Assembly: GCF_002277815.1 (NCBI RefSeq)
Contig: NZ_NKJI01000012.1
Location: 116,661 to 180,660 of the forward strand
DNA from: Pseudomonas sp. ERMR1:02
GTDB lineage: Bacteria > Pseudomonadota > Gammaproteobacteria > Pseudomonadales > Pseudomonadaceae
DNA length: 64,000 nucleotides
Direction of reading: 5' to 3'
The position numbers and the translations under genes are program-made. Under the pieces are notes generated by a model. It saw only the letters and a list, made by a program, of their open reading frames with translations, searched no databases and had not been told where the DNA came from. This document shows positions 1-9,514 of this stretch, piece by piece (within the stretch, counting starts at the first letter, position 1; each line of letters opens with the position of its first letter).

Positions 1-1
1 G

Positions 2-40
2 TGGTTCAAGCGCAGTGGTGAGGCGCTGGATCGGTTGTAG
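2..40 (+). CDS. possible C-terminal end of an upstream gene (partial)
   Basis: An open frame enters from the left edge and ends at a TAG at 38-40, encoding only about twelve residues (ending GEALDRL). It stops just before the nested palindromic repeat, as a real gene end would. Nothing about its identity can be said. Confidence 0.25.
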   Translation, partial: WFKRSGEALDRL

Positions 41-54
41 TTCATTGCATCGGT

Positions 55-161
55 GATCGTTCCCACGCTCTGCGTGGGAATGCCTCAACGGACGCTCCGC
101 GTCCGCTTTTGGGACGCGGAGCGTCCCTGGCTGCATTCCCACGCGGAGCGTGGGAACGATC
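55..161. repeat. nested palindromic repeat, copy A
   Basis: Element of about 107 bp bounded by GATCGTTCCCACGC and its inverted complement, enclosing a second inverted repeat built on GGACGCTCCGCGTCC. The whole unit can fold as a two-tier cruciform or hairpin. Five further copies occur at 6051, 15303, 24986, 29118 and 49069, always between genes. Confidence 0.9.
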
Positions 162-181
162 AACAGGGGTTTTGGCACGCA

Positions 182-207
182 TAAAAAAACGGCCCGAAGG
201 CCGTTTT
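182..207 (-). terminator. terminator of the liv operon
   Basis: Perfect stem AAAACGGCC/GGCCGTTTT with a four-base loop, followed on the minus strand by a run of T. It lies about 20 bp beyond the livF stop and should end the livHMGF transcript. Confidence 0.8.
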
Positions 208-224
208 CTGTTTACCGCAAAGGC

Positions 225-926
225 TTAGCCGCCGAGGTACGCTTCGCGCACTTTCGGGTCGGTCAGCAGTGCTTCACCAGTGCCTTGCATCACCACACGG
301 CCGTTCTCCAGCACGTAGGCACGGTCAGCGATTTTCAGCGCCTGGTTGGCGTTCTGCTCAACCAGGAACACCGTCACACCGTCCTTGCGCAGCTGTTCGA
401 TGATATCGAAGATCTGCTGGATGATGATCGGTGCCAGGCCCAGCGAGGGTTCGTCGAGCAGCAACAGCTTGGGTTTGCTCATCAGCGCACGGCCGATGGC
501 GAGCATTTGCTGTTCGCCGCCGGACATGGTGCCGCCGCGTTGGTTGAAGCGCTCTTTCAGGCGTGGGAAAAGTCCGAGGACCTTGTCCATCTGTTCCTGA
601 TAGTCGCCTTTCGCGGTGAAGAAACCGCCCATGGAGAGGTTTTCTTCCACGGTCAGTCGGGCAAACACCCGACGACCTTCCGGGACCACGGCGATGCTCT
701 TGCGCATGATCTGCGAGGAGTCCTGGCCGACCAGTTCCTCACCCATGTAGCGGATGCTGCCGCTGTGGGCCCGAGGCGAGCCGCACAGGGTCATCAACAG
801 CGTGGACTTGCCGGCACCGTTGGCGCCGATCAGCGTCACGATTTCGCCCTGCCGGACTTCAACGTTGACGCTGTGCAGGGCCTGGATCTTGCCGTAGAAG
901 GTGGAAACGTTTTCGAACTGCAGCAT
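225..926 (-). CDS. livF: branched-chain amino-acid ABC transporter ATP-binding protein LivF
   Basis: ATPase subunit, 233 aa, of the high-affinity Leu/Ile/Val importer on the cytoplasmic face of the inner membrane. The Walker A motif GANGAGKST lies near residue 34, the ABC signature SGGEQQMLAIGR near residue 136 and Walker B LLLLDEP near residue 155, so it should hydrolyse ATP. Length is normal for LivF/BraG. It is the last gene of livH-livM-livG-livF, starts directly after the livG stop with no spacer, and is followed by a strong terminator. The short C-terminus distinguishes it from LivG. Confidence 0.95.
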   Translation of the reverse strand: MLQFENVSTFYGKIQALHSVNVEVRQGEIVTLIGANGAGKSTLLMTLCGSPRAHSGSIRYMGEELVGQDSSQIMRKSIAVVPEGRRVFARLTVEENLSMGGFFTAKGDYQEQMDKVLGLFPRLKERFNQRGGTMSGGEQQMLAIGRALMSKPKLLLLDEPSLGLAPIIIQQIFDIIEQLRKDGVTVFLVEQNANQALKIADRAYVLENGRVVMQGTGEALLTDPKVREAYLGG

Positions 927-1694
927 TTACGCTTCCCCCAGATAGGCTTTGATCACTTCAGGATTGTCGCGGATCTGTTCCGGCGTACCGTCGGCCAGAG
1001 GTGTGCCCTGGTTGATCACGACGATGTGGTCGGAAATGCTCATGACCAGTTTCATGTCGTGTTCGATCAGCAGCACAGTGACGTTGTGCTCTTCACGCAA
1101 CATGCTGATCAGCGCCTTCAGGTCTTCGGTTTCCTTCGGGTTCAGGCCGGCGGCCGGTTCGTCGAGCATGAGGATCCGCGGGCGGGTCATCATGCAGCGG
1201 GCGATTTCCAGGCGACGCTGCTGACCGTAGGCCAGGGTACCGGCCGGACGGTTGGCGAACTCCTTCAGATGAACCTTTTCCAGCCAGTACTCGGCGTAGT
1301 CCATGGCCTCGCGTTCGCTTTTGCGGAACCCGGGAGTCTTGAACAGGCCGGCCAGGAAGTTGGTGTTCAGATGACGATGCTGGGCGATCAAGAGGTTCTC
1401 GACCGCGGTCATGTCCTTGAACAGCCGCACGTTCTGGAAGGTGCGTACCACGCCTTTGAGGGCGATCTTGTGGCCGGGCAGGCCTTCGATCGGCTCGCCG
1501 TCCAGCAGGATGCTGCCGCCGCTCGGCTTGTAGAAGCCGGTCAGGCAATTGAACACCGTGGTCTTGCCGGCGCCGTTGGGGCCGATCAATGCCACGACTT
1601 GTTTCTCTTTCACGCTCAGGGCTACGCCGTTGACCGCTAGCAAGCCGCCGAAGCGCATGCTCAGATTGTCTACTTTAAGGATCTCGCGGCTCAT
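927..1694 (-). CDS. livG: branched-chain amino-acid ABC transporter ATP-binding protein LivG
   Basis: Second ATPase subunit, 255 aa, pairing with LivF to power the LivHM permease. Visible motifs are Walker A GPNGAGKTT near residue 38, signature LAYGQQRRLEIAR and Walker B ILMLDEPAAGLNP. The segment after Walker A (FRKSEREAMDYAEYWLE) is typical of LivG and absent from LivF. Its start overlaps the livM stop by four bases, indicating translational coupling. Known as BraF in P. aeruginosa. Confidence 0.95.
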   Translation of the reverse strand: MSREILKVDNLSMRFGGLLAVNGVALSVKEKQVVALIGPNGAGKTTVFNCLTGFYKPSGGSILLDGEPIEGLPGHKIALKGVVRTFQNVRLFKDMTAVENLLIAQHRHLNTNFLAGLFKTPGFRKSEREAMDYAEYWLEKVHLKEFANRPAGTLAYGQQRRLEIARCMMTRPRILMLDEPAAGLNPKETEDLKALISMLREEHNVTVLLIEHDMKLVMSISDHIVVINQGTPLADGTPEQIRDNPEVIKAYLGEA

Positions 1695-2947
1695 TTGCGC
1701 AGCTCCATGTGAGGGCGTTGCATGGGCAGCAGACCTTGAGGACGCCAGATCATCATCAGCACCATCAAGGCGCCGAACATCAACATGCGATATTCACTGA
1801 ATTCACGCATCATTTCCGGCAACAGGATCATCACCGTGGCGGCGAGTACGACGCCCAGTTGTGAACCCATGCCACCGAGTACCACGATGGCGAGAATGGT
1901 CGCCGACTCGATGAAGGTGAACGATTCCGGTGTCACCAGCCCTTGGCGCGCAGCGAAGAAGCTGCCGGCGAAACCGGCGAAGCAGGCACCGAGGGTGAAG
2001 GCCGAGAGCTTGATGATGGTCGGGTTCAGACCCAGCGCACGGCAGGCGATTTCGTCTTCTCGCAGCGCTTCCCAGGCGCGGCCTAGTGGCATGCGCAGCA
2101 AGCGGTTGATGACGAACAGGGCGAACAGCGCAAGCAACAACGCAACCAGGTAAAGGAAGATCACCTTGTTGATCGAGTTGTATTCCAGGCCGAAGTACTC
2201 GTGGAAGGTCTGCAGGCCTTCAGCGGCTTTACGTTCGAAGGTCAGGCCGAAGAACGTTGGTTTCTCGATGTTGCTGATGCCGTTCGGACCACCCGTGAGG
2301 CCGGTCAGGTTACGCAGGAACAGACGGATGATTTCACCGAAGCCCAGGGTAACGATCGCCAGGTAGTCACCGCGTAGACGCAGTACCGGGAAGCCGAGCA
2401 GGAAGCCGAAAGTGGCCGCCATCATCCCGGCAATTGGAAGGCAGATCCAGAAGCTCAGACCGTAGTAGTGGGACAGCAGCGCATAACTGTAGGCGCCGAC
2501 GGCATAGAAGCCGACGTAACCGAGGTCGAGCAGACCGGCCAGACCGACCACGATGTTCAAACCCAGGCCGAGCATCACATAGATCAGCACCAGCGTAGCG
2601 ATATCCACCGCACCACGGGAGCCGAAGAACGGCCAGACCAGTGCACCGATGATCAACGCAATGATGATCCAGCGCTGCGTGGTTGGCAGGGTCAGGAAGT
2701 TACTGGCCTTGGCAGGCATTACCGGCATGTTGGGCGAGGATTTCCAGGCCGCGCTGATCTGCTGGTCGAACAGCACCCGCAGGAACATCAGCACCGAGCA
2801 CACGGCGATGGTAATCAGCGTTGCAGTGCTGGTGCCATGGACTTCGAGGTTGATACCGACGATGGTCAGCTTCAGACCCAGTACCGGATACGCCACCGCC
2901 CAAACCAATAGCGCGCTGAACAACGCCTGTTTAAGATTCCTAGTCAT
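1691..2947 (-). CDS. livM: branched-chain amino-acid ABC transporter permease LivM
   Basis: Inner-membrane permease subunit, 418 aa. The first 100 or so residues form the extra N-terminal region (DUF3382 type) found in proteobacterial LivM. The rest is the hydrophobic LivHM permease core, including the conserved stretch GLAGLLDLGYVGFYAVGAY and the EAA-like loop around REDEIACRALGLNP that contacts the ATPases. It overlaps both neighbours by four bases, so the liv genes are tightly coupled. Confidence 0.95.
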   Translation of the reverse strand: MTRNLKQALFSALLVWAVAYPVLGLKLTIVGINLEVHGTSTATLITIAVCSVLMFLRVLFDQQISAAWKSSPNMPVMPAKASNFLTLPTTQRWIIIALIIGALVWPFFGSRGAVDIATLVLIYVMLGLGLNIVVGLAGLLDLGYVGFYAVGAYSYALLSHYYGLSFWICLPIAGMMAATFGFLLGFPVLRLRGDYLAIVTLGFGEIIRLFLRNLTGLTGGPNGISNIEKPTFFGLTFERKAAEGLQTFHEYFGLEYNSINKVIFLYLVALLLALFALFVINRLLRMPLGRAWEALREDEIACRALGLNPTIIKLSAFTLGACFAGFAGSFFAARQGLVTPESFTFIESATILAIVVLGGMGSQLGVVLAATVMILLPEMMREFSEYRMLMFGALMVLMMIWRPQGLLPMQRPHMELRK

Positions 2948-3867
2948 ACTTTCTCAACCTCCGGACGGCCCAGCAGGCCGGTTGGCCGGAACAACAACAC
3001 CAGAACCAGTAGACCGAACGCCACGACGTCCTTGTACTGGTCGCCGAAGATATCGGCACCAAAGGCTTCCGCCACCCCAAGCACGATCCCGCCGAGCATG
3101 GCGCCCGGAATGCTGCCGATACCGCCAAGTACCGCTGCGGTGAAGGCCTTGAGGCCGACCAGGAAACCGGCGTTCGGGTTGATCACGCCGTATTGCATGC
3201 TCAGCAGCACGGCAGCGATCGCGGCCAGCGCGGCACCGACGACGAAGGTCAGGGCGATGATGTTGTTGGTGTTGATACCCAGCAGGTTGGCCATCTTGAT
3301 GTCTTCGGCACAGGCGCGGCAGGCGCGACCCAGGCGGGAGCGGGAGATGAACATTGTCAGGCCAAGCATGGCAACCAGGGTCACCACGAACACCACGATT
3401 TGCATGTAGGAAATCAGCACTTCATGTGCGCCACCTGGCCCGATGGAGAAATTTCCGGGGATCAGGTTGGGAATGGATTTGTCCTTGGAGTCTTGCGCCA
3501 GCAGAACCGTGTTCTGCAGGAAGATCGACATGCCGATGGCGGAAATCAGTGGAATCAGACGGTTGCTGCCGCGCAAGGGGCGGTAGGCAATCCGTTCGAT
3601 ACTGTAGCCGTAGGCACTGGTTACGACGATGGTCGCGAGAAAAGCGGCGGTCATCAACAGCGGAACACTGTCGAGTCCCAGCATGGACAGGCCCGCAATG
3701 GCGATGAACGCCACGTAGGAGCCAATCATGTACACCTCGCCGTGGGCGAAGTTGATCATTCCAATGATGCCGTAAACCATCGTATAGCCGATGGCGATCA
3801 GGGCATACGTGCTGCCAATGGTCAGACCATTAACCAGCTGTTGGAAGAAGTGATAGATGTCAGGCAT
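2944..3867 (-). CDS. livH: branched-chain amino-acid ABC transporter permease LivH
   Basis: The other permease subunit, 307 aa, hydrophobic throughout with about eight membrane segments. The N-terminal stretch NGLTIGSTYALIAIGYTMVYG and the cytoplasmic loop ACAEDIKMANLLGINTN are characteristic of LivH/BraD. First gene of the permease/ATPase block; it lies about 230 bp downstream of livK and behind a terminator-like hairpin, an arrangement expected to lower its expression relative to the binding protein. Confidence 0.95.
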   Translation of the reverse strand: MPDIYHFFQQLVNGLTIGSTYALIAIGYTMVYGIIGMINFAHGEVYMIGSYVAFIAIAGLSMLGLDSVPLLMTAAFLATIVVTSAYGYSIERIAYRPLRGSNRLIPLISAIGMSIFLQNTVLLAQDSKDKSIPNLIPGNFSIGPGGAHEVLISYMQIVVFVVTLVAMLGLTMFISRSRLGRACRACAEDIKMANLLGINTNNIIALTFVVGAALAAIAAVLLSMQYGVINPNAGFLVGLKAFTAAVLGGIGSIPGAMLGGIVLGVAEAFGADIFGDQYKDVVAFGLLVLVLLFRPTGLLGRPEVEKV

Positions 3868-4047
3868 TACAGCGCTCCTAAAAACCTGATACGCATTTCA
3901 CTGGTGGAGTCATTTTCCCGCCCGAGCCCCGCGGATCTGCATCCACTTCGAATTCGGGGTTTGCCAGCGAACCGCTGATGACGGTTTTGAGATTTTCAGG
4001 TGGGGAGACTAGCGGATCACGCCAGCGCGGCCCAATACGTTCGTAAA

Positions 4048-4077
4048 ACAAAGCCCACGGCACGCCGTGGGCTTTGT
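4048..4077 (-). terminator. hairpin after livK (terminator/attenuator)
   Basis: Fourteen-base inverted repeat ACAAAGCCCACGGC/GCCGTGGGCTTTGT about 20 bp downstream of the livK stop, followed on the minus strand by a T-rich tract. It probably ends most livK transcripts, with read-through into livHMGF. Confidence 0.7.
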
Positions 4078-4099
4078 TGGCAGTCAGTCAGGCAAGGCC

Positions 4100-5227
4100 T
4101 TACTGAGGCGAAGCTTCAGTTTTAGGTTTGCCGAAGTGCCACTCGTAAACCACAAATTTGAAGTCTTTCAGGTCGCCCTTGGCGTCGAAGCTCAGGTCGC
4201 CAGTTGGAGTCTTGAAGGTGCCTTTGTGGATGGCTTCAGCCACTTTGGCAGGGTCTTCGCTCTTGGCGGCAGTGATACCACCGGCAATGACTTCCACAGC
4301 CGAATAGGCCGGGAACACGAACGGACCGCTTGGATCTTCTTTCTTGGCCTTGAACGCGTCAGCCAGGGCGACGTTGGCCGGATCCTGGTCGAAGGATTTC
4401 GGCAGGGTCACCAGCAGGCCTTCGGAAGCGTCCTTGGCGATCTGCGAAATGGAGTCGTTACCCACGCCTTCCGGACCCATGAACTTGGCTTTCAGGCCTT
4501 TTTCCTGGGATTGACGCAGGATCAGACCCAGCTCCGGGTGGTAGCCGCCGTAGTAGACGAAGTCGACATTGGCTTGCTTGAGCTTGGAGATCATCGAAGA
4601 GAAGTCTTTGTCGCCGGCGTTGATGCCTTCGAACACGGCAACCTTGACGCCTTTGCCTTCCAAAGTTTTCTTCACGGCGGTGGCGATGCCTTCACCGTAT
4701 TGCTGTTTGTCGTGCAGTACAGCAACGATTTTCGGTTTTACGTGATCGGCAATGTAGTTACCGGCGGCAGGGCCTTGGGCGCTGTCCAGACCGATGGTGC
4801 GGAACACCATTTTGTAACCACGATTGGTGATGTCCGGGCTGGTTGCAGCCGGGGTGATCATGATCACGCCTTCGTCTTCGTAGATGTCCGAAGCCGGTTG
4901 AGTGGAGCTGGAGCACAGGTGACCGACCACGAATTTCACGCCGTCGTTGACGACTTTGTTCGCGACCGCTACCGCTTGTTTTGGATCACAGGCGTCATCG
5001 TATTCAACGGCTTCGAGTTTCTTGCCGTCTACGCCGCCTTTGGCGTTGATCTGTTCGATGGCCATTTTGGCGCCACTGAACTGCATGTCGCCGTACTGGG
5101 CTACAGGACCGGTTTTAGGGCCGGCGATGCCGATCTTGATGGTGTCAGCTGCGAACGAATGGCTGGCAACCCCGGCCAGAACCATAGCGGCAAACAGTTT
5201 GGAAATCTGCTTAGTAGCCTTAGTCAT
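4100..5227 (-). CDS. livK: branched-chain amino-acid periplasmic binding protein LivK
   Basis: Periplasmic solute-binding protein, 375 aa, that delivers Leu/Ile/Val (and probably Ala/Thr) to LivHMGF. A signal peptide is clear: basic MTKATKQISK, a hydrophobic core, then cleavage after SHSFA before ADTIKIGIAGPKTG. The fold-type I peripheral binding domain follows, with the family stretch VGHLCSSSTQPASDIYEDEG. Corresponds to BraC of P. aeruginosa. It is transcribed from its own upstream region, which carries a 16-bp perfect palindrome, and is separated from livH by a hairpin. Confidence 0.95.
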   Translation of the reverse strand: MTKATKQISKLFAAMVLAGVASHSFAADTIKIGIAGPKTGPVAQYGDMQFSGAKMAIEQINAKGGVDGKKLEAVEYDDACDPKQAVAVANKVVNDGVKFVVGHLCSSSTQPASDIYEDEGVIMITPAATSPDITNRGYKMVFRTIGLDSAQGPAAGNYIADHVKPKIVAVLHDKQQYGEGIATAVKKTLEGKGVKVAVFEGINAGDKDFSSMISKLKQANVDFVYYGGYHPELGLILRQSQEKGLKAKFMGPEGVGNDSISQIAKDASEGLLVTLPKSFDQDPANVALADAFKAKKEDPSGPFVFPAYSAVEVIAGGITAAKSEDPAKVAEAIHKGTFKTPTGDLSFDAKGDLKDFKFVVYEWHFGKPKTEASPQ

Positions 5228-5326
5228 AGTGCTCCACTCTTACTGTTGTAGTTTTTATAGTCCTGGCGCCGTCGGCAGCAGAACCGGGTCAGTATCTACG
5301 ACATTCCCCGGAAAAGCCCCTCGGCA

Positions 5327-5342
5327 ACTGTACCGGTACAGT
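5327..5342. promoter_or_regulatory. 16-bp perfect palindrome upstream of livK
   Basis: ACTGTACCGGTACAGT is perfectly self-complementary and sits 100 bp before the livK start in the 347-bp gap between livK and the divergent DUF2288 gene. TGTACC-GGTACA palindromes resemble operators of GntR/MocR-type regulators, but no such regulator is in the window, so the binding protein is unknown. Apart from this site I see only ordinary promoter-sized sequence in the gap. Confidence 0.45.
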
Positions 5343-5574
5343 GTAGAGCGCCGATTGTCAGCCTGGGAAGCTGGCGCCAGGGGGCAAAACTTGGGGGTGT
5401 CGCTTTTTTGAAAGAAAAAGACAGAATTGCGGCGGGTGGTGACGGGCTTATAGCCAGATTCCGTGCATTCCTTGGCTTTCCTGCTCTTTTCATTCAGTGA
5501 CTCAATTTGCATCTGGGTTTTCTACCAGACCACCGACGTTATCATTGCGTCGATTTCTTTTCCGGACCGGACCC

Positions 5575-5879
5575 ATGACTGAAGAACCTAGCACCCTCTA
5601 TGCCAAGCTGCTTGGTGAAACCGCATCTATTACCTGGAAGGAGTTGGAGCCGTTCTTCGCCAAGGGTGCCCTATTGTGGGTCGACCCTGGCCTGGATTTG
5701 ATCGCCGCCGCCGAGGCCGTAGCTACCGACGAAGGCCAGAAAGTGGCTGCCTGGTTGGCCGCCGACAAGGTCGCCAAGCTGTCTGAAACGCGGGCGCTAG
5801 ATCTTTTGAGCGTGATCCGGAGTTATGGGCGGTGGTCGTTTCGCCCTGGATTCTGATCCAGGAAAGGGCAAAGGCCTGA
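5575..5879 (+). CDS. DUF2288 family protein (one frame break)
   Basis: Small cytoplasmic protein of unknown function; the start MTEEPSTLYAKLLGE and the core TWKELEPFFAKGALLWVD match the DUF2288 family as I know it from Pseudomonas. As given, the frame runs to 5856 and ends in an unrelated tail. Adding one T to the run at 5804-5807 restores LDLFERDPELW followed by AVVVSPWILIQERAKA and a stop at 5877-5879, the normal end of this family at about 101 aa. I start at the ATG at 5575 because the in-frame extension to 5497 is not family-like. Divergent from livK, the usual neighbour as I recall it. Confidence 0.8.
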
Positions 5880-6007
5880 ATGTGCGCACCTCTTTGGTGC
5901 GCGTCGTTGCCGTCTAAAAGTGTGTAGCCGAGTAGCGTGATGGCATGTTGCCGTAGAGAAAAGCCACAGCCTCACGGTGACGTAAACGTAACGGGAACAG
6001 TTGAGCG

Positions 6008-6034
6008 AGCAGCCTGAGGGCTGCTTAATTGTTT
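6008..6034 (+). terminator. possible terminator after DUF2288 gene
   Basis: Stem AGCAGCC/GGCTGCT with a four-base loop followed by TAATTGTTT, about 130 bp beyond the DUF2288 stop. The T tract is weak. Confidence 0.4.
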
Positions 6035-6050
6035 CTGGAGGTTGGTGTGT

Positions 6051-6158
6051 GATCGTTCCCATGCTCCGCGTGGGAATGCAGCCAGGGACGCTCTGCGTCC
6101 CAAAAAGCGGACGCGGAGCGTCCGGTGAGGCATTCCCACGCAGAGCGTGGGAACGATC
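6051..6158. repeat. nested palindromic repeat, copy B
   Basis: Same two-tier palindrome as copy A (outer GATCGTTCCCA type arms, inner GGACGC/GCGTCC arms). It ends 18 bp from the tubulin-like gene's stop codon and may act as its transcription end. Short open frames through it are by-products of the repeat. Confidence 0.9.
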
Positions 6159-6176
6159 AAGGGAGTGGCGCTTTTA

Positions 6177-8370
6177 TTAGGCGGTCTTACCCGTATGGTT
6201 ATTCAGCGAAATAACCTTGGTCTTGCCAATGCGATGACGGTAGATCTCGCGCAGGTACTTTATCGCTTTTTTCACGCAATCCCGGGATAGGCGGATGTCG
6301 TTGATCGAGACGAACTTGTCCTTGTCGTTGATCAGCTCGCGGTACTTTTTCTCGTACATCGGTTTGATCGCGTACCAGTTGGTATCGAGGATCTTCGCCG
6401 GGTTCTCGAACTCGTTGAGCAGGTCGTCGATCCGCTCTTCGTCGAATTCTTCATTGATGATGAAGTCCAGCATCGAGTTGTCCAGGGTTTCGTCGAAGCG
6501 GTACGGACTGCGCGCGAAGCAACGTTTGATGAAAGCCACGATCAGCGTCAGGAAGTCGTCCGACAGGCACGGGCTTTTGGCGATCAGGGTGGTCAGCGAC
6601 AGGTTGGCCGAGGCGCCGATCACCAGCGCATAGCGCTTGAGTGTGGTATTGGGGAACAGGTTGTTGAGGTGAGTCTTCAACCGGTTCAAGTCCATGTAGG
6701 ACAGCTTGTAGTCTTTGGGCAAGGAAACGATCGACACCACCGACGAGCAGTTCTTGAAGAAATGCAGGTCGTGCAGGGCCGCCGCGTCATAGCCAGAGTT
6801 CTTGTACTGCTCCAGCGCGGCGCGATAGCGCTTGGACTCGATCGGCAGCAGGCTGATGCCTTCGATGGCCTGGGTGACCTTGTTGAAGTGCGGCAGGTCG
6901 ATGGAACGGAAGAACAGATCGTCGATGTTCAGGCGCTGCGGCTCCTTCTCGAACACCTTGAACTTGTCGCTGGTAGGCACCGGGGTTTCCGGAACTACCG
7001 ACTCGGCGTAGGCAATCGCCACCGGCCCGGCCAGGCTCATGAACAGGTCGTTGGCATCCAGGCGAATGGTTTCGCCGATGTCGATGCCGGCACGACGGAA
7101 ATAGTTCTGGTCGTAGTCGGTGGTCACCGCCTGCGCCGTCAGAATGTTGAAGATCTGCTGCGAGATGTATTGGTTGGCATGCTTTTCCATGGCATTGACA
7201 TCAATGTTCTGGATGTTGCCATCGTCGCTTTCTTCGGCGTAACGCATGATGTCGTTGGAGATCAGCATCATCGCGTTCCACGGGCGGATACGGCCCATGA
7301 CACTGGCTTCGCTGCTGTCTTCGTTGGCGAAGTTGTAGGAGAAGTCCCACTCTTCCGACAGGTATTTGCACAGCAGACGACCGGCGTTGATGTGCAGCGC
7401 TTCGGACATTTCACTGCGGTGATCGGAAATGTTCGGCAGCACGCAAATGCCGCTGGTGAAGATCGGTTCGAAGACGAAGGAGTGACCGCTCTTGCTGTCG
7501 TGCTCGTCGATCGGCTTGGTGTCGAACGTCTTGTTCATGTACGAGTGCTGCTGGGCCAGGCCGAATTCCGAGGCCATGCCTGAACCTGTACCGCCGCCGG
7601 CGCTGAAGATCGAGAAGTACAGGCGCGACTGGTTGGCCTTGATGCCGCAGCTGTCGATCAGGTACGAGTGAATCATCTTCCAGTCAGGGCTGGAGAAACG
7701 CTGGGTGTCCTTGTTCAGGATGATCTTGGCCAGGTATTGGCCGAGAATCGGTGCGTTACCGGCGCCACCGGCGTGGACTTCCGACAAGTCCATGATTTTC
7801 ATTTTGCTGTAGTCGCGCAGGAAGCCGCTTTTTTCGCCCTTGCGTGAGAAACGGATGCGACCGGCGATATCTTTGTCGAGGTCACCGAGCATCACCAGCG
7901 GTTCTACCAGGAACACCGGTTTGGTGGCTTTGTTGGGCATCAGGCGCAGGTTGTTGCGAATCCACTGTGCCGGGCTGTAGCCTTTTCGGCGAAGCGCTTG
8001 TCCGGCGACAGGCGATCCTCGTTGTTGAATTCATTGAGGTAGAACTTGCGGGCGTTGTACACCAGCTCCGCGACATCCAGCGCAATATTCGAACCGCAGC
8101 GACCCAGGCCGATCAGGCACACCGACGGAAATTCCTGATTGTTGTGCTGCTCGTTGTCGCCGTCCAGGTGCGGAGGACGCGGGAATACCATGTCGCGCAG
8201 TCCGTCGAGGTTATCGAGGATACGGTCAGTATTGGTTTCGGTGAAGTACAGGTATTGCTGAGTCGCCAGCGGGCGTGACGGGAGCAATGGCTTCGACGGG
8301 ACAGGGCTGTTCGCCGCAGGCTCAAGGTCAGGTCGGATACCGCAGTGGCCGGGTTATTTTTAGAAGTCAT
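6177..8370 (-). CDS. divergent tubulin/FtsZ-superfamily GTPase (two frame breaks)
   Basis: Once two single-base gaps are repaired (A/T run at 7983-7986 and the AA at 8324-8325, plus-strand numbering), one protein of about 731 aa results. It shows the tubulin-superfamily loops in order: T1-like LIGLGRCGSNIALD (about residue 86), T3-like HAGGAGNAPILG (about 200), the signature SAGGGTGSGMASE (about 257), T6-like MMLISND (about 368) and a T7-like LDANDLF (about 438) that in FtsZ/tubulin supplies the acids for GTP hydrolysis. It is much longer than FtsZ (about 390 aa) and resembles the Tubulin_2-type proteins (PF13809 as I recall). Start: ATG at 8370, where the repaired N-terminus begins MTSKNNPATAVSDL; a weak alternative lies at 8409. 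It is a single gene with no visible partner. Function unknown: cytoskeletal or membrane-remodelling roles are inference. Confidence 0.8.
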
Positions 8371-8569
8371 TGTTCGCCATGTACCTGGGCTGGTTTGGTC
8401 GGGCGACACGCTGTCGTCGAACCGTCACGGAATGAGAACTCGCATCTTTTATCAGCGCGTATTTGGCCCAAGCGTCAGAGCCGTGGCCTGAGCATCGCTC
8501 GGGGGAATCCTTTCCTGAGTCATGATGAATCGGCCAATATTCAGTGATCTTTAATCAAAAGGAGGCAAA

Positions 8570-9465
8570 ATGATGTCAACGCTACCTTCGTTGGGGTTTG
8601 CCGGAATAGGTCTGATGGGGTTGCCGATGTGCAGACGCCTGCTAGCGGCGGGATATCCGCTGACGGTATGGAACCGTAATCCGGCCAAATGCGCGCCGTT
8701 GGTCGAGGCCGGTGCGCGTCAGGTCCTAACGCCGGCAGAGTTGTGCCGGCACGCTGATGTGTTGATGTTGTGCCTGGCGGACACAGCAGTGGTACGTGAG
8801 GTGGTGTTTGGTGCGGCCGGGGTGGCCGAAGGGGCGAAAAGCGGCCAGTTGCTGGTGGATTTTTCCAGCCTGGAACCCACGGCAACGCGGGAAATGGCGG
8901 CAGAGCTTGTCAGCAAAACCGGGATGGGCTGGCTCGATGCACCGGTATCCGGCGGCGTGGTCGGTGCCGAGGTGGGCAGCCTGGCGATCATGGTCGGTGG
9001 CGATGCGGCGGATCTTGCGCGAATAAAACCGGTGTTGCTGAGTCTTGGCCAGCGCGTGACGCACATGGGCGCTGTCGGGGCGGGGCAGGTGACCAAGGCC
9101 TGCAATCAGATGATTGTGGCCTGCAATGCCCTGGTGATTGCCGAAGTGGTGGCGCTGGCGGAGCGTTCCGGGGTTGATGCGAGCCTGATTGCCGAGGCGT
9201 TGGCCGGTGGTTTTGCCGATTCAAAACCCTTGCAGATCCTCGCCCCGCAAATGGCCGAGAGCCGGTTCGAACCGGTGAAATGGCACGTGCGGACCTTGCT
9301 CAAGGACCTCGACACGGCGGTGAAGTTTCCCGCGAGCAGGGTTCGGCGACTCCGATCAGCGGTCTGGCAGCACAACTGATGCGACTGCACGCAGCCCAGG
9401 GATTTCTGGAAAAAGACCCGTCTACATTAGTGCAGATGTACCGTGAACCAGATTCAACGACGTAA
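8570..9465 (+). CDS. NAD(P)-dependent oxidoreductase, 3-hydroxyisobutyrate dehydrogenase family (one frame break)
   Basis: Beta-hydroxyacid dehydrogenase, about 298 aa after repair. The N-terminal Rossmann motif GFAGIGLMGLPMCRRLLAAG and the substrate-binding DAPVSGGVVGAEVGSLAIMVGG are typical, and GQVTKACNQMIVACN contains the catalytic lysine region. As given the frame ends at 9379; adding one T to the TTT at 9326-9328 gives VKFSREQGSATPISGLAAQL and ends at 9465, the normal C-terminus. GGAGG at 8561-8565 places the start at ATG 8570 or the adjacent ATG 8573. The true substrate (3-hydroxyisobutyrate, tartronate semialdehyde or another) cannot be told. Confidence 0.85.
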
Positions 9466-9514
9466 GGGTGTACGCGTGTTTGCGCTGGTTGATTTCGTTC
9501 AGCACCGGACGTAG

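Noticed and set aside
150..1640. 496-codon plus-strand open frame
   Set aside because: Antisense to livF/livG, and it starts inside the palindromic repeat.
5972..6160. short open frames in nested palindromic repeats (also near 15185, 24780, 29006, 48843)
   Set aside because: The similar translations (AFPRGAWER type) come from the repeat itself, not from a protein family.
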